Source of the DNA: an uncultured Duncaniella sp.
Lineage (GTDB): Bacteria; Bacteroidota; Bacteroidia; Bacteroidales; Muribaculaceae
DNA: 64,000 nucleotides
Direction of reading: 5' to 3'
Assembly (NCBI GenBank): GCA_910578615.1
Contig: CAJTRI010000006.1
Location: forward strand, 73,328-137,327
The first letter of the stretch is position 1; the number at the start of each line of letters is the position of its first letter. The position numbers and the translations under genes are program-made. This document shows positions 1 through 9,436 of the stretch, in pieces. Below the pieces are notes generated by a model. The model saw only the letters and a list, made by a program, of their open reading frames with translations, did no database searches and was not told the origin of the DNA.

Positions 1-2
1 TG

Positions 3-698
3 CGCAAGGAAATAGTTGAGGGTGCCGACTTCGTGTGCATCCGCGAGCTGACAGGAGGCATGTATTTCGGAGAAAAACTCGAAGGAACCGATCATGCATA
101 CGACACCAACTCCTATACACGCCAAGAGGTGGAGCGCATTCTCCACACCGCCTATGGCTACGCCCGTCGCCGACGTCATCATCTGACAGTGGTTGACAAG
201 GCAAACGTCCTTGCATCCAGCCGCCTATGGAGAAAAGTAGCTCAGGAGACAGCCCCAATGTATCCTGATGTGGAGACAGACTTCATGTATGTTGACAACG
301 CGGCAATGCGCATGATACAGGATCCTCGCTTCTTTGACGTAATGGTGACCGAGAATACCTTTGGCGACATCCTCACCGATGAAGGATCTGTAATCTCCGG
401 CTCAATGGGACTTCTACCATCAGCCTCCACAGGAGAAAAGACCCCTGTTTTCGAACCTATCCACGGGTCATGGCCACAGGCCAAGGGTAAAAACATCGCC
501 AACCCGCTTGCCCAGATTCTATCAGTGGCAATGCTATTCGAATATTTCGGACTTCTTGAAGAAGGGCGGCTGATACGTGATGCCGTAAACGCATCTCTTG
601 AAGCCAATGTCCGCACCCCCGAAATCCAGATTCCGGGAGGCGGTATTTATGGCACCCGGGAAGTAGGCGCATGGATTACTGACTACGTAAACAGATAA
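3..698 (+). CDS. leuB: 3-isopropylmalate dehydrogenase, C-terminal part (5' end outside window)
   Basis: Last 231 codons of LeuB, which oxidatively decarboxylates 3-isopropylmalate in cytoplasmic leucine synthesis using NAD+. The open frame runs in from the window edge, so the N-terminal third is missing only because of the cut. Visible family signatures are the RELTGG-YFGE block, the VDNAAM metal/substrate segment, the NTFGDILTDE active-site stretch with its conserved Asp residues, GLLPSAS, and EPIHGSWP followed by the NP-A-ILS helix of the dimer interface. Homoisocitrate or tartrate dehydrogenase are family alternatives, but these motifs are those of LeuB. The gene ends 10 bases before a strong hairpin shared with the convergent gene. 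Confidence 0.93.
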   Translation, partial: RKEIVEGADFVCIRELTGGMYFGEKLEGTDHAYDTNSYTRQEVERILHTAYGYARRRRHHLTVVDKANVLASSRLWRKVAQETAPMYPDVETDFMYVDNAAMRMIQDPRFFDVMVTENTFGDILTDEGSVISGSMGLLPSASTGEKTPVFEPIHGSWPQAKGKNIANPLAQILSVAMLFEYFGLLEEGRLIRDAVNASLEANVRTPEIQIPGGGIYGTREVGAWITDYVNR

Positions 699-708
699 GA
701 TAATCAAT

Positions 709-745
709 AATAACGGCGGAAGACTTGTTGCCATCCGCCGTTATT
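709..745. terminator. Bidirectional terminator hairpin between leuB and the DUF4132 gene
   Basis: Perfect 12-bp inverted repeat (709-720 and 734-745, arm AATAACGGCGGA) with a 13-base loop. It fills the gap between the leuB stop (698) and the convergent stop at 749. Each arm ends in AT-rich sequence, so it can serve both strands. Confidence 0.75.
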
Positions 746-748
746 CTC

Positions 749-3700
749 CTAACCTAACTGGCTTAATATCATCGGATCCTTTATCTTCGTATCTTCCGCA
801 AACAGAAGTATCTTGGAGATAATCTCGGCTGTCTTCGGATCCTCATCGAGGAATGGGAGGAAAATACGGCCACGTGCCTGCGAATGAACCGGCAACACGG
901 CTATCTGTGCACCTCCTTCCCTATGGATTACCCCACTTCCGAGATGGATGTTATAACATCCGTATGTACCCTTGATTTTCGCAAAATTACCCGAAACCAC
1001 CACATTCCCTATACCGAACATAGGCAACGCGTGTTCCACAATGGCACGACGCATCTCGATGGTGGAATGGCTTGTCTCTGGATCTACACCTCCCACATGG
1101 GCCACACTTACCGCCAAATCCACATCGCGCATGATCTCGGAAAATACTCTCGGAAGCACATCGCCAATCTTCTTATCCCGAAAAGAGCGGCGTTCATAAA
1201 ATGATACATATTCAAGCGTAGGAGCCTCGATGTCAGAAGGTGAAAACCAATCAGCCATAGCATATATCACGGCCGTAACATCGCCATGAAAGCACACTTT
1301 CTGCAAACCGTTAGAATAGTCTACCGTCCACCCGCGCTTTTTCAGTAAAGCTGCCGTCCGAGCCGGCATTATCTGATTGCCGGAATAGCGCATAGAACGA
1401 GGCTGAGCCGCCTCCTCCGATGTGGGCACATAAAGCTCCCTGAAAATCTGTTTGAACGGCTGACGCCAACGACGCTCGAAAAGACATGTCTGATACTCGT
1501 TCCAACAGCCGGATATATACAGGTCATACGGATGCGCTATCCTCACCCTGTCATCATTGTTCAGAACAGTCACGTTTCCACCAGCACCGACCAACGTTGC
1601 CCCATCTTCTCCGGGGAAACCTAAATCACCGGCATCACTTACAAGAACCAACCGCGATAACATGCCCCATATCACAGGATTGTCATGTAGACGGAGTATC
1701 TCCGAAGCGGTAAATTCCGAGGATTCGACCATAGTCTGTTCCAACAATGCCCGTCCTCTCACATGCTGATCTTTGAGTCTGCCATAAATCTCGCGCAGAC
1801 TGATGATATACCTATCCTTTTTGATGCGGGACGGCATACTCTGCAACCTGTGCCCCCTGCTTTCCATGACAATCTCAGGCCTGTCATCGCCAATGGATAT
1901 GTAGACCGTGACATCGTCAACAACATTCGGCGACAGATACCCGGCCACCTCCTTTATAAGGTCGGCTTCCATACTCCATGTGAGACGTGTTGCATCGCCA
2001 TATCCGGCTGTACGGGCAAGATTGTCAAGCGCGAGTTTGACCGCGCGACTCTCTCCGGCCTGACGCTGTGCTCCGAACTGCCGGCTTTCTTTAAGAAACT
2101 GGTTAAGAAAAGCATAACGTTCACGAAGGTCGGCAAGACGGTTACGCCCCAGAGGTATAAGACCATAGGCAACCACCAAGTCCTTGTTACGTTTCGCAAC
2201 AATCTCCTTCCTGACAGACTTTGGTCTGAGAATACCGAGAGCTGCATCCGAAAGCTTTCTGGCTCTGGTGTGACGGTTTCCCTCGGATACATATCCCGCC
2301 GCCTCATACACCGTCTCAAACCGCTTTCTACCCAATGTTGTATATGCCTCTCGGAACCATGCAGGATCAAATGCCCCGTCGGCAAAATCCTCCGGGGTTA
2401 CCGAGGAATAACGGGCGATATATGACTTGCTGCGGTCATCAAGCTGTTCGCCTGTGTGGGCAAGGAAATAATAAACGCCACAAGTCAGCCCCTTCCATCC
2501 TGTTGCCTCTTCTACGATTTCGAGCCAACGAGGAGAAAACATCGCCGCCTCAACCAGTCTCTCGGCCGTAATCCCGGCTTTCCGGGCCATGGTTCGTAGT
2601 TCGTTAGCTGTATCATGGTCAGCCGGAGAACAGGATCTTAGCAGATGGCTGAACATGTTTCGCTTGTTGTGAGCCGCCCCATAGATCGATGGTTTGTCCT
2701 TGCCAAGTCCTTTAAGTATTTCTACAAGATAGCCTATCCCCTTCACACAACGTATACTCTCAGCAAGGGGAGACACCTCGGTAGGAGTATCGCCACGTTT
2801 CAATTCTATGTCGAGAATACGGCTTACGGCTCTTTCTACCAACACGCACTCATCATGTGTAAGTTGTTTTTTTCTGGTAGAGCCATATCTGTCAGTTCCG
2901 CCCGGCAGACGCCCGGTAAGCCCCTCTACGATCCCGGCAGAATGTTCACGGCCCATCATCTCGCGCCATACATCTTCGTCAGTGATAATCCCCATCTTCC
3001 ACGCACGAAGATATTCCATATCAGACACCGTAGCTCCTCCTTTGACAAACCCGGTCTTTCGATAAAGTATATAACGTGCCGCAAAGCTACGGGCAAATAT
3101 ATCATCGGGACATCTGTCCGAAAAATTGCACAATATCCCCAAAAGAGTGTCAAGAGGCTCTACTGAATAGACAGTCACATACGTCTCGTTATGCCAGCAA
3201 TCCGGGTACCGCTTGTATTTTCTCACTGCGTCCTCAGGATCAAGATTCACAGCGACATAGGCTACAACATCCGTGATAGCATCCAATATACATTCTGTAC
3301 ACCCAAATTCCTCAAAGAGCGTTTCGACAGAGGCCAGTGCATCGTTTATGTACGGCTTATCATATTTCTGCCTTATGGTAGTGGAAATATAGTCATGTCC
3401 CAACAATTTCTCGATAATCGGAGAAAACGGCGCGTCATCGGGATTCAGACGTCTCACCGCCACATATAATCGCAGCATGTTTTCAGGAGTGGAAATCTCA
3501 CTCTCGTAAAATTGTCGCCATTTATCAGGAAGAGCGAGACATTTCAGACCTTCCCTGCTCCATCTGTTATAATATATATTATTCCCGAAACGAGTGTTGT
3601 CTCCTGACGAGTTGACATATTCATAATCCGCATTCTCTCCAATCAGATTCCTTATCTTATCTATAATCTCAACCGTCTTTCCCGGATTATCAAATCTCAG

Positions 3701-5716
3701 AAGCCGGCCAATCCCGTCAAGTCCGAGCCGCGACTCCGCGTGTATATCCATCTCTGACCGGGGATCATACAACCCGAAGCCGTTGGAAAGCGTATAACTT
3801 GGTTTTGACATACTTTCTGCATCTGCAAGAGCGTCAATCAATACTTTTTCCTTGACTGTCGGGCGGCCAATGGCAACGACACTCGGCAACAAGGAGAGCA
3901 ACAACTCACGGCGTTCCCCCTTGTCAGACCAGTTTTTCAGAATATCAAGCCCTGCAAGACGCCTGTCAGCTGACTTATCGGCAAGAAGTTCTTTAACTAT
4001 CGACTCCGCCTTTACGTCTGGAAGAGAACCAAAAATCTTTATGACGGTAACACGCATCTCGGCAGCTTTCAGTCGCAGATGCTCTATCATCATTCGGTAA
4101 TCACCGTCAGTCAGCATTCCTTCCTTGTGAAGTCTGACCACGATCTCACAGGCCACACTGCGGGCCTCGGCTCCCCTGTCAGCCATCCGCTCCACAGCCA
4201 CCTCGACCTGTCTCCGGCTCTGCGGTTTAAGAAGAAGGGCCTTGATATAACAGGCACGCATATACGGCTCCATGGAGTCAATATACCCCAAGGCAAGGTC
4301 TGTAATTCCAAAGTCACCGACCATAAGCGCAATCTTGCATATTCTGTCTGCCACATCACCACGGCTCAAAGAGCTTTCAAGCCAAGGAAAGACATATGGA
4401 TCGAAGGTCTCCTTAGATGCAATAGAATCATGCAGTTCTGAAAGCATATGGAAATCACTGACAGCTTCTTCCTTCGATTTGAAAAAACGGTCAAGAGCGG
4501 GCCACTCCGGCTCAGCATTGTATAGATACAGATTGAAACCGTAATCAGATATATAATATGACAAGGCTCCTGCAACCACCCCATGATCAGAGAGACGCCG
4601 ATGTATGGCAAGCGAGGCAAGCTCACTATTAAGGCGATCGTACTGTGTACAGCCAAGCATCAGCATGGCAGCCTCGACCTTGTATGCCGGCGCTGACAAA
4701 ATCAGCTCCTTCACAAGGCCTGCTATACGTTGCACATCATAAAAACCTACGGCCCAAAGAGCGAGATATACCTTCATGGCATCATCACTGCCGACTGCTT
4801 TCACAGCTTCATCCGGCTCTGAAACATACCGATAAACAAGTTCGACAAACTTATCGGTAATCCGTTCAGGCGCGTCCTGCTCGCCAAGGCCGGTAGCAAC
4901 AGCCAGACCACGCTTGACCGATGCAAAACGATGAAGATTGTTCTCACGTATTATTCCCAGAATATATATGAAACTGTTCGGACGCCCTGCGTCCATAGTC
5001 TCTACTATGGCCTGACGCAGTCCCTCTTGCAGACGGGCTGCAAGAAGAAGTCTTCCTTCCAGTTCCAGAAGCTCCTCGTTACCGCTCTTTGCAATAGCCC
5101 TGAAATGAGCATAGCCAATACGGTTGAAGTTATTTTCGGAGGTCATGGCTTCCGCAAGAAAATCCATGCATTCGCGGTCTCCCGAATCTATTTTTGCAGC
5201 CAGCCAGCCATCAAGGCCATAATCAAGCTCGTTTTCAAGCTCCTTTATCTCTTCAACCGACCTTCCGCCACGGAGTATATCCGTTGTAGAAAGCCCACAA
5301 GCCCGCAGACGCACAAAGCCTGCCAGTATGTCACGTATACCGTTAATATGCAGACCTATATCATGTGAGCGTTGCGACCGGCGCAACCATCCCTCCGTAT
5401 AAGGACATTCGGCCAGTATTTTAATATATCTGAAAAAAAGACCGGCCCATTCCTCTCCAAGAAGATAATCGGCCATAGAGCGCAGCCTTCCTTCAAACAG
5501 CAAAGAGATATCATGAATCTCATTCGCCGCTACATATGTTTTAAGTAATGCCGTAAAGTCTTTATCCGGGTTGTCACAGTCTATATCCTTTATAAATTCA
5601 CCTGTAAGTCTCTTCACATCGCCAGCCATGCCGGTTATCCCGTCATATCCGGCACTAAGGCTGTCAAGATACCTGCCACACAGATTGTTTAGATATTTGT
5701 TCCATGATATACGCAT
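749..5716 (-). CDS. Giant DUF4132 (MolR-like) protein
   Basis: 1655-residue protein with no signal peptide or membrane segment, so probably cytoplasmic. The C-terminal ~350 residues match DUF4132/MolR-type proteins: a segment around GWTVDY, a FxPS-EAPTLEYVSF block, and the ending RGRIFLPFLDEDPKTAEIISK followed by KIKDP-IL. The long N-terminal and central part is rich in short paired helices with repeated L-x-x-A/L patterns, suggesting a HEAT-like alpha solenoid. Function is unknown; E. coli MolR was named for a molybdate link but its role is unsettled. It lies 36 bases downstream of the 146-aa gene at 5753-6193, probably in one transcript. Confidence 0.8.
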   Translation of the reverse strand: MRISWNKYLNNLCGRYLDSLSAGYDGITGMAGDVKRLTGEFIKDIDCDNPDKDFTALLKTYVAANEIHDISLLFEGRLRSMADYLLGEEWAGLFFRYIKILAECPYTEGWLRRSQRSHDIGLHINGIRDILAGFVRLRACGLSTTDILRGGRSVEEIKELENELDYGLDGWLAAKIDSGDRECMDFLAEAMTSENNFNRIGYAHFRAIAKSGNEELLELEGRLLLAARLQEGLRQAIVETMDAGRPNSFIYILGIIRENNLHRFASVKRGLAVATGLGEQDAPERITDKFVELVYRYVSEPDEAVKAVGSDDAMKVYLALWAVGFYDVQRIAGLVKELILSAPAYKVEAAMLMLGCTQYDRLNSELASLAIHRRLSDHGVVAGALSYYISDYGFNLYLYNAEPEWPALDRFFKSKEEAVSDFHMLSELHDSIASKETFDPYVFPWLESSLSRGDVADRICKIALMVGDFGITDLALGYIDSMEPYMRACYIKALLLKPQSRRQVEVAVERMADRGAEARSVACEIVVRLHKEGMLTDGDYRMMIEHLRLKAAEMRVTVIKIFGSLPDVKAESIVKELLADKSADRRLAGLDILKNWSDKGERRELLLSLLPSVVAIGRPTVKEKVLIDALADAESMSKPSYTLSNGFGLYDPRSEMDIHAESRLGLDGIGRLLRFDNPGKTVEIIDKIRNLIGENADYEYVNSSGDNTRFGNNIYYNRWSREGLKCLALPDKWRQFYESEISTPENMLRLYVAVRRLNPDDAPFSPIIEKLLGHDYISTTIRQKYDKPYINDALASVETLFEEFGCTECILDAITDVVAYVAVNLDPEDAVRKYKRYPDCWHNETYVTVYSVEPLDTLLGILCNFSDRCPDDIFARSFAARYILYRKTGFVKGGATVSDMEYLRAWKMGIITDEDVWREMMGREHSAGIVEGLTGRLPGGTDRYGSTRKKQLTHDECVLVERAVSRILDIELKRGDTPTEVSPLAESIRCVKGIGYLVEILKGLGKDKPSIYGAAHNKRNMFSHLLRSCSPADHDTANELRTMARKAGITAERLVEAAMFSPRWLEIVEEATGWKGLTCGVYYFLAHTGEQLDDRSKSYIARYSSVTPEDFADGAFDPAWFREAYTTLGRKRFETVYEAAGYVSEGNRHTRARKLSDAALGILRPKSVRKEIVAKRNKDLVVAYGLIPLGRNRLADLRERYAFLNQFLKESRQFGAQRQAGESRAVKLALDNLARTAGYGDATRLTWSMEADLIKEVAGYLSPNVVDDVTVYISIGDDRPEIVMESRGHRLQSMPSRIKKDRYIISLREIYGRLKDQHVRGRALLEQTMVESSEFTASEILRLHDNPVIWGMLSRLVLVSDAGDLGFPGEDGATLVGAGGNVTVLNNDDRVRIAHPYDLYISGCWNEYQTCLFERRWRQPFKQIFRELYVPTSEEAAQPRSMRYSGNQIMPARTAALLKKRGWTVDYSNGLQKVCFHGDVTAVIYAMADWFSPSDIEAPTLEYVSFYERRSFRDKKIGDVLPRVFSEIMRDVDLAVSVAHVGGVDPETSHSTIEMRRAIVEHALPMFGIGNVVVSGNFAKIKGTYGCYNIHLGSGVIHREGGAQIAVLPVHSQARGRIFLPFLDEDPKTAEIISKILLFAEDTKIKDPMILSQLG

Positions 5717-5752
5717 AATCTATAAATTCAGAGATTAATCAATATTTTTCAT

Positions 5753-6193
5753 CTACCACATCCTTCCGGCAAGCAAGGTAAGGCGCACCACCGTCACAGT
5801 ATCGCCCTCATGAAGATCAAGAGCCGTATCGGCCGGCCCTGTGTCTTTACCGTTTACAAACATTCGGAACATACCGTCCTCATAACATTGCAACGCCGTG
5901 GCCACAGCATCGTCCGGGTCAACAGACCGTTCATTGTAAACAACACCGAACGAGACACGTCCGACTGCCACAAGTGCCTCGACAGCATCATCAGACAATA
6001 CACAGCCTCCATTGTCGGCATCAATATCAGACGCCCTCCCGGCCACCCGCCGATTGAAAGCCTCTACAACCTTACGCACAGTCGCCTCTATCAGGCCGCC
6101 CGTAGTTGACGGTATACCGCTAATATCCATTGCGACAGGTTGTACTTCCTGCCTTGTACGTCCCGGCTTTTTCTGCTCGAAAAAAATCTTCAT
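5753..6193 (-). CDS. Unknown 146-aa protein upstream of DUF4132
   Basis: I do not recognise this protein. It begins MKIFFEQKKPGRTR, has a central acidic stretch with a Cys, and ends in a short beta-rich segment (F-VNGKDTG ... HEGDTVTVVRLTLLAGRMW) that resembles the last strands of a ubiquitin-like or TGS-like fold; that is only a pattern impression. No signal peptide or membrane segment is visible. It is the promoter-proximal gene of a probable two-gene unit with the DUF4132 giant, with a TAnnTTTG box about 28 bases upstream, so the two may act together. Confidence 0.7.
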   Translation of the reverse strand: MKIFFEQKKPGRTRQEVQPVAMDISGIPSTTGGLIEATVRKVVEAFNRRVAGRASDIDADNGGCVLSDDAVEALVAVGRVSFGVVYNERSVDPDDAVATALQCYEDGMFRMFVNGKDTGPADTALDLHEGDTVTVVRLTLLAGRMW

Positions 6194-6220
6194 GATATAC
6201 TATGACTGGTTACGAAGATA

Positions 6221-6228
6221 CAAAGTTA
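6221..6228 (-). promoter_or_regulatory. -7 box for the DUF4132 operon
   Basis: Reads TAACTTTG on the minus strand, matching the Bacteroidetes TAnnTTTG -7 consensus, and predicts a start about 24 bases before the ATG at 6193. The nearest TTG upstream is 23 bases away, slightly long. Confidence 0.55.
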
Positions 6229-6348
6229 CAACATCTACCGCCGAGAACGAACAATCTGCCACTTATTTTCGAACATATTTCCAACATATGACGGAGTTTC
6301 CAATCACTTTATTTACCAAATCCATGCCATAATCTCGCGGATTCTGCG

Positions 6349-6356
6349 TACCTTTG
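6349..6356 (+). promoter_or_regulatory. -7 box for the fucO operon
   Basis: TACCTTTG (TAnnTTTG consensus) 41 bases before the fucO ATG. No clear TTTG -33 element is seen, so an activator may be needed. Confidence 0.55.
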
Positions 6357-6397
6357 CATATTGAAATGGATAACCACTCTAATACCCCAACTGAAAA

Positions 6398-7552
6398 ATG
6401 ATTAACCGTTTTATCCTTAACGAAGTATCCTACTTCGGGCCAGGAGCGAGAAAAATGCTCCCCGAGGCAGTAAGCAGACTTGGCAAAGACAAGGCCATGA
6501 TAGTTACCGACCCCGGACTGATTAAATTCGGTGTGGCAAGAATGGTGACCGACATACTTGACGAGGCCGGCATCAAATATGAGATATTCTCAGACGTCAA
6601 GCCAAATCCAACAGTGAGCAACGTCAAAAACGGTGTAGACGCCTTCAAGAAAGCGGAAGCCGGGTTAATCATAGCGGTAGGCGGAGGTTCGGCCATCGAT
6701 ACTGCCAAAGGTATAGGCATCGTGGTCAGAAATCCCGAGTTCGCAGACATAGTCTCCCTCGAAGGATGCGCACCCACCAAGGAAAAGAGTGTACCAATCA
6801 TAGCCCTTCCCACCACTGCCGGGACGGCAGCCGAAACCACTATAAACTATGTGATTATCGACGAGGAGAAACAGAAAAAGATGGTCTGCGTAGATCCCAA
6901 CGACATACCTGCGGTAGCAATCGTAGACTCAGAACTTATGTACAGCCTTCCACGCGACCTTACAGCCGCGACGGGGATGGACGCCCTTACCCACGCCATA
7001 GAAGGCTATATCACCAAGGGTGCGTGGGAAATGTCGGACATGTTTGAAATCGAGGCCATACGCATGATCAGCCGCGACCTCCCCGTGGCCGTCGAAGAAC
7101 CGTCTAACGCAGATGCCCGCAACGGCATGGCCGTGGCCCAGTATATAGCGGGCATGGCATTCTCAAACGTAGGCTTAGGACTCGTTCACGGAATGGCCCA
7201 TCCTCTCGGCTCATTGTTTGACATACCCCACGGTGTTGCCAACGCGATACTCCTACCCTCCGTGATGAGGTTCAATATGGAGTGTTGTCTTGACAAATAT
7301 CCGGCCATCGCCCGCGCCATGGGAATTGACACGACAGGAATGAGCGCCGAGGAGGCCTCTATCGCGGCCTGTGACGCTGTGACAGCCCTTGCAGTAAAAG
7401 TCGGTATACCACGACATCTCTCCGAACTCGGAATCACCGAAAACGACATACCGCGACTTGCCGAGCAGGCTCTCTCAGACGTCTGCACACCCGGCAATCC
7501 GCGCGAAGTGACCCTGTCAGAAATTGTAAACATCTATAAGCAAATTCTTTAA
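6398..7552 (+). CDS. fucO: Lactaldehyde reductase (iron-containing alcohol dehydrogenase)
   Basis: 384 residues, the usual FucO length. FucO reduces L-lactaldehyde to L-1,2-propanediol with NADH, recycling NAD+ at the end of fucose or rhamnose breakdown. The match to E. coli FucO is close along the whole length: IGGGS-type nucleotide loop (here AVGGGSAIDT), PTTAGTAAE, CVDPNDIPxVAxxD, ATGMDALTHAIEGYIT with the Asp and His iron ligands, and VHGMAHPLG plus IPHGVANAILLP with the other two His ligands. It is first in an operon with an aldo/keto reductase (10 bases on), an amidohydrolase and a zinc dehydrogenase, which supports a deoxy-sugar role. Confidence 0.93.
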   Translation: MINRFILNEVSYFGPGARKMLPEAVSRLGKDKAMIVTDPGLIKFGVARMVTDILDEAGIKYEIFSDVKPNPTVSNVKNGVDAFKKAEAGLIIAVGGGSAIDTAKGIGIVVRNPEFADIVSLEGCAPTKEKSVPIIALPTTAGTAAETTINYVIIDEEKQKKMVCVDPNDIPAVAIVDSELMYSLPRDLTAATGMDALTHAIEGYITKGAWEMSDMFEIEAIRMISRDLPVAVEEPSNADARNGMAVAQYIAGMAFSNVGLGLVHGMAHPLGSLFDIPHGVANAILLPSVMRFNMECCLDKYPAIARAMGIDTTGMSAEEASIAACDAVTALAVKVGIPRHLSELGITENDIPRLAEQALSDVCTPGNPREVTLSEIVNIYKQIL

Positions 7553-7561
7553 TAACAACCA

Positions 7562-8494
7562 ATGGAATTTCATGAAATAGGCAAAACAGGCATGAAGGTG
7601 TCAGCTCTGAGCTTCGGCGCCTCATCGCTTGGCGGAGTGTTCCACGACATCAACGAGGCCCGCGCCCTCGAAGCTGTCCAAGTAGCCGTGGATAGCGGAA
7701 TGAATTTTATCGATGTTTCTCCCTACTACGGCCATTACAAGGCTGAGACAGTACTCGGAAAAGCCCTGCGCGACATCCCGCGTGAAAAATATTACCTCTC
7801 CACCAAGGTGGGGCGTTACGGTAAAGACGGAGTCAACACCTGGGACTATTCTGCCAAACGAGCCAAAGAAAGTGTATACGAAAGTATGGAACGTCTCGGC
7901 ATCGACCATATCGATCTCATCAACGTACATGACATCGAATTCGCAGACCTTGACCAGGTGGTCAACGAGACCCTTCCCGCACTCGCAGAACTCCGCGAGA
8001 AAGGCGTTGTAGGGCATGTGGGCATCACCGACCTCCAACCCGAAAACATCAAATGGGTAGTAGAACACACTCCCGAGGGGATGGTAGAAAGCATCATGAA
8101 TTTCTGTCACTACACACTCAATGACGACATGCTTCTTGACTACCTCGACCTTTTCGAGCAAAAAGGCATCGGTGTCATAAGCGCCTCCCCACTCTCGATG
8201 GGACTTCTGTCCCAGCGCGGCGTGCCGGCATGGCATCCCGCACCTAAGAGTCTCGTAGAGGCATGTCAGAAGGCCGTGGCCCATTGCAACTCCAAGGGCT
8301 ACCCGATTGAGAAACTTGCAGTACAGTATGCCGTCAGCAATCCGCGTATAGCTACCACCCTGTTCAGTTCGGCCAACCCCGACAATGTAAAGAAAAACAT
8401 CCAATTCGTCGAAGAGCCCATGGATGAGAACCTTGTACGTGAAGTACGTGAAATAATAGGCGACCAGATGAGGGTGCGCTGGAAAAACTCATAA
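7562..8494 (+). CDS. Aldo/keto reductase, L-fucose/L-galactose dehydrogenase-like
   Basis: 310-residue TIM-barrel oxidoreductase of the AKR family using NAD(P)H. Visible catalytic tetrad: Asp in NFIDVSPYYG, Tyr in the same block, Lys in STKVGRYG and His in INVHDIE. The N-terminus (LGKTG-like MEFHEIGKTGMKVSALSFG) and the S-NPDNVKKNI loop near the C-terminus fit the AKR phosphate-binding region. Proteins of this subfamily include L-galactose and L-fucose dehydrogenases that oxidise C1 to the lactone. The lactonase-like amidohydrolase two bases downstream makes sugar-to-lactone oxidation the best guess; the exact sugar is inferred, not shown. Confidence 0.8.
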   Translation: MEFHEIGKTGMKVSALSFGASSLGGVFHDINEARALEAVQVAVDSGMNFIDVSPYYGHYKAETVLGKALRDIPREKYYLSTKVGRYGKDGVNTWDYSAKRAKESVYESMERLGIDHIDLINVHDIEFADLDQVVNETLPALAELREKGVVGHVGITDLQPENIKWVVEHTPEGMVESIMNFCHYTLNDDMLLDYLDLFEQKGIGVISASPLSMGLLSQRGVPAWHPAPKSLVEACQKAVAHCNSKGYPIEKLAVQYAVSNPRIATTLFSSANPDNVKKNIQFVEEPMDENLVREVREIIGDQMRVRWKNS

Positions 8495-8495
8495 G

Positions 8496-9422
8496 ATGAA
8501 ACATTTCATAATAGACGCCCACTCACATCTGTGGCTCCGACAGGACACCGTGGTAGACGGCAAACCCGTCAGACCGCTTCCAAACGGTCGTGCCGATTTC
8601 ATGGGAGAGGAACGCCAGATGCTTCCGCCGTTTCTCATTGACGGACGCAACACTGCCGAGGTGTTTCTCTCAAACATGGACTATGCACAGGTGGCTGCCG
8701 CCGTCGTCGTACAGGAGTTCATTGACGGAGAACAGAACTCCTACCTGCGTGAAGTGGCACGTATGTACCCTGACCGTTTCTTTGTCAGCGGTATGTGTGA
8801 CTTCCGCAAACCCGGCTTCCTCCCATCAGCCATAAGGCTGCTTGACGAAGGGTTCAAGGGGCTGACGATACCAGGCCACCGCCTCCCGATGGGCGAGAAC
8901 GACCGCATGTGGCTCAATTCTCCCGAGATGATGGCCCTGTTCAAGGAGATGGAGCGCCGAGGGGCGATACTGTCTGTCACACTCGCTGACGGTGACACGC
9001 AAGTGGCCGAAATGAAAGAGGTGATACAGGAATGTCCCGGGTTAAAAATCGCAATCGGCCATTTCGGAATGGTGACAACAGAGGGCTGGATGGAACAGAT
9101 ACGCCTCGCAGAAGCCGAGAACGTCATGGTAGAAGCCGGAGGCATAACGTGGCTCTTCAACTCGGAATTCTACCCGTTCCCTTCGGCCATACGAGCCATA
9201 AAGGAAGCGGCTGACACCGTAGGCTGGGACAAACTGATGTGGGGTTCGGACTATCCGCGCACCATCACGGCCATAACTTACAGGATGTCATACGACTTCG
9301 TCACCAAGTCAGCCAAACTCACCGACCAACAGAAACACCTCTTCCTCGGCGACAACGCCATGAAATTCTTCGGATTCAGGAATCTGCCTGAACTTCCATA
9401 TATAAAGAATATGTCTGAATAA
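8496..9422 (+). CDS. Amidohydrolase-2 family protein, probable sugar lactonase
   Basis: 308 residues, metal-dependent TIM-barrel hydrolase of the amidohydrolase_2 family. The HxH metal motif is at residues 9-11 (DAHSHLW), a further metal or catalytic His lies in IAIGHFG, and the late Asp is in WGSDYPR. This family contains L-fuconolactone and L-rhamnonolactone hydrolases as well as decarboxylases. Its start follows the aldo/keto reductase stop by one base, and a zinc dehydrogenase follows, so hydrolysis of the lactone made by the reductase is the likely job. Substrate unproven. Confidence 0.75.
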   Translation: MKHFIIDAHSHLWLRQDTVVDGKPVRPLPNGRADFMGEERQMLPPFLIDGRNTAEVFLSNMDYAQVAAAVVVQEFIDGEQNSYLREVARMYPDRFFVSGMCDFRKPGFLPSAIRLLDEGFKGLTIPGHRLPMGENDRMWLNSPEMMALFKEMERRGAILSVTLADGDTQVAEMKEVIQECPGLKIAIGHFGMVTTEGWMEQIRLAEAENVMVEAGGITWLFNSEFYPFPSAIRAIKEAADTVGWDKLMWGSDYPRTITAITYRMSYDFVTKSAKLTDQQKHLFLGDNAMKFFGFRNLPELPYIKNMSE

Positions 9423-9436
9423 TATAATCCTTAAAT

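Noticed and set aside
1763..2425. 220-codon plus-strand frame
   Set aside because: Antisense to the DUF4132 gene; low-complexity and no motif.
7622..8404. 260-codon frame on the minus strand
   Set aside because: Opposite the aldo/keto reductase gene with intact active-site motifs; no recognisable family in the antisense product.
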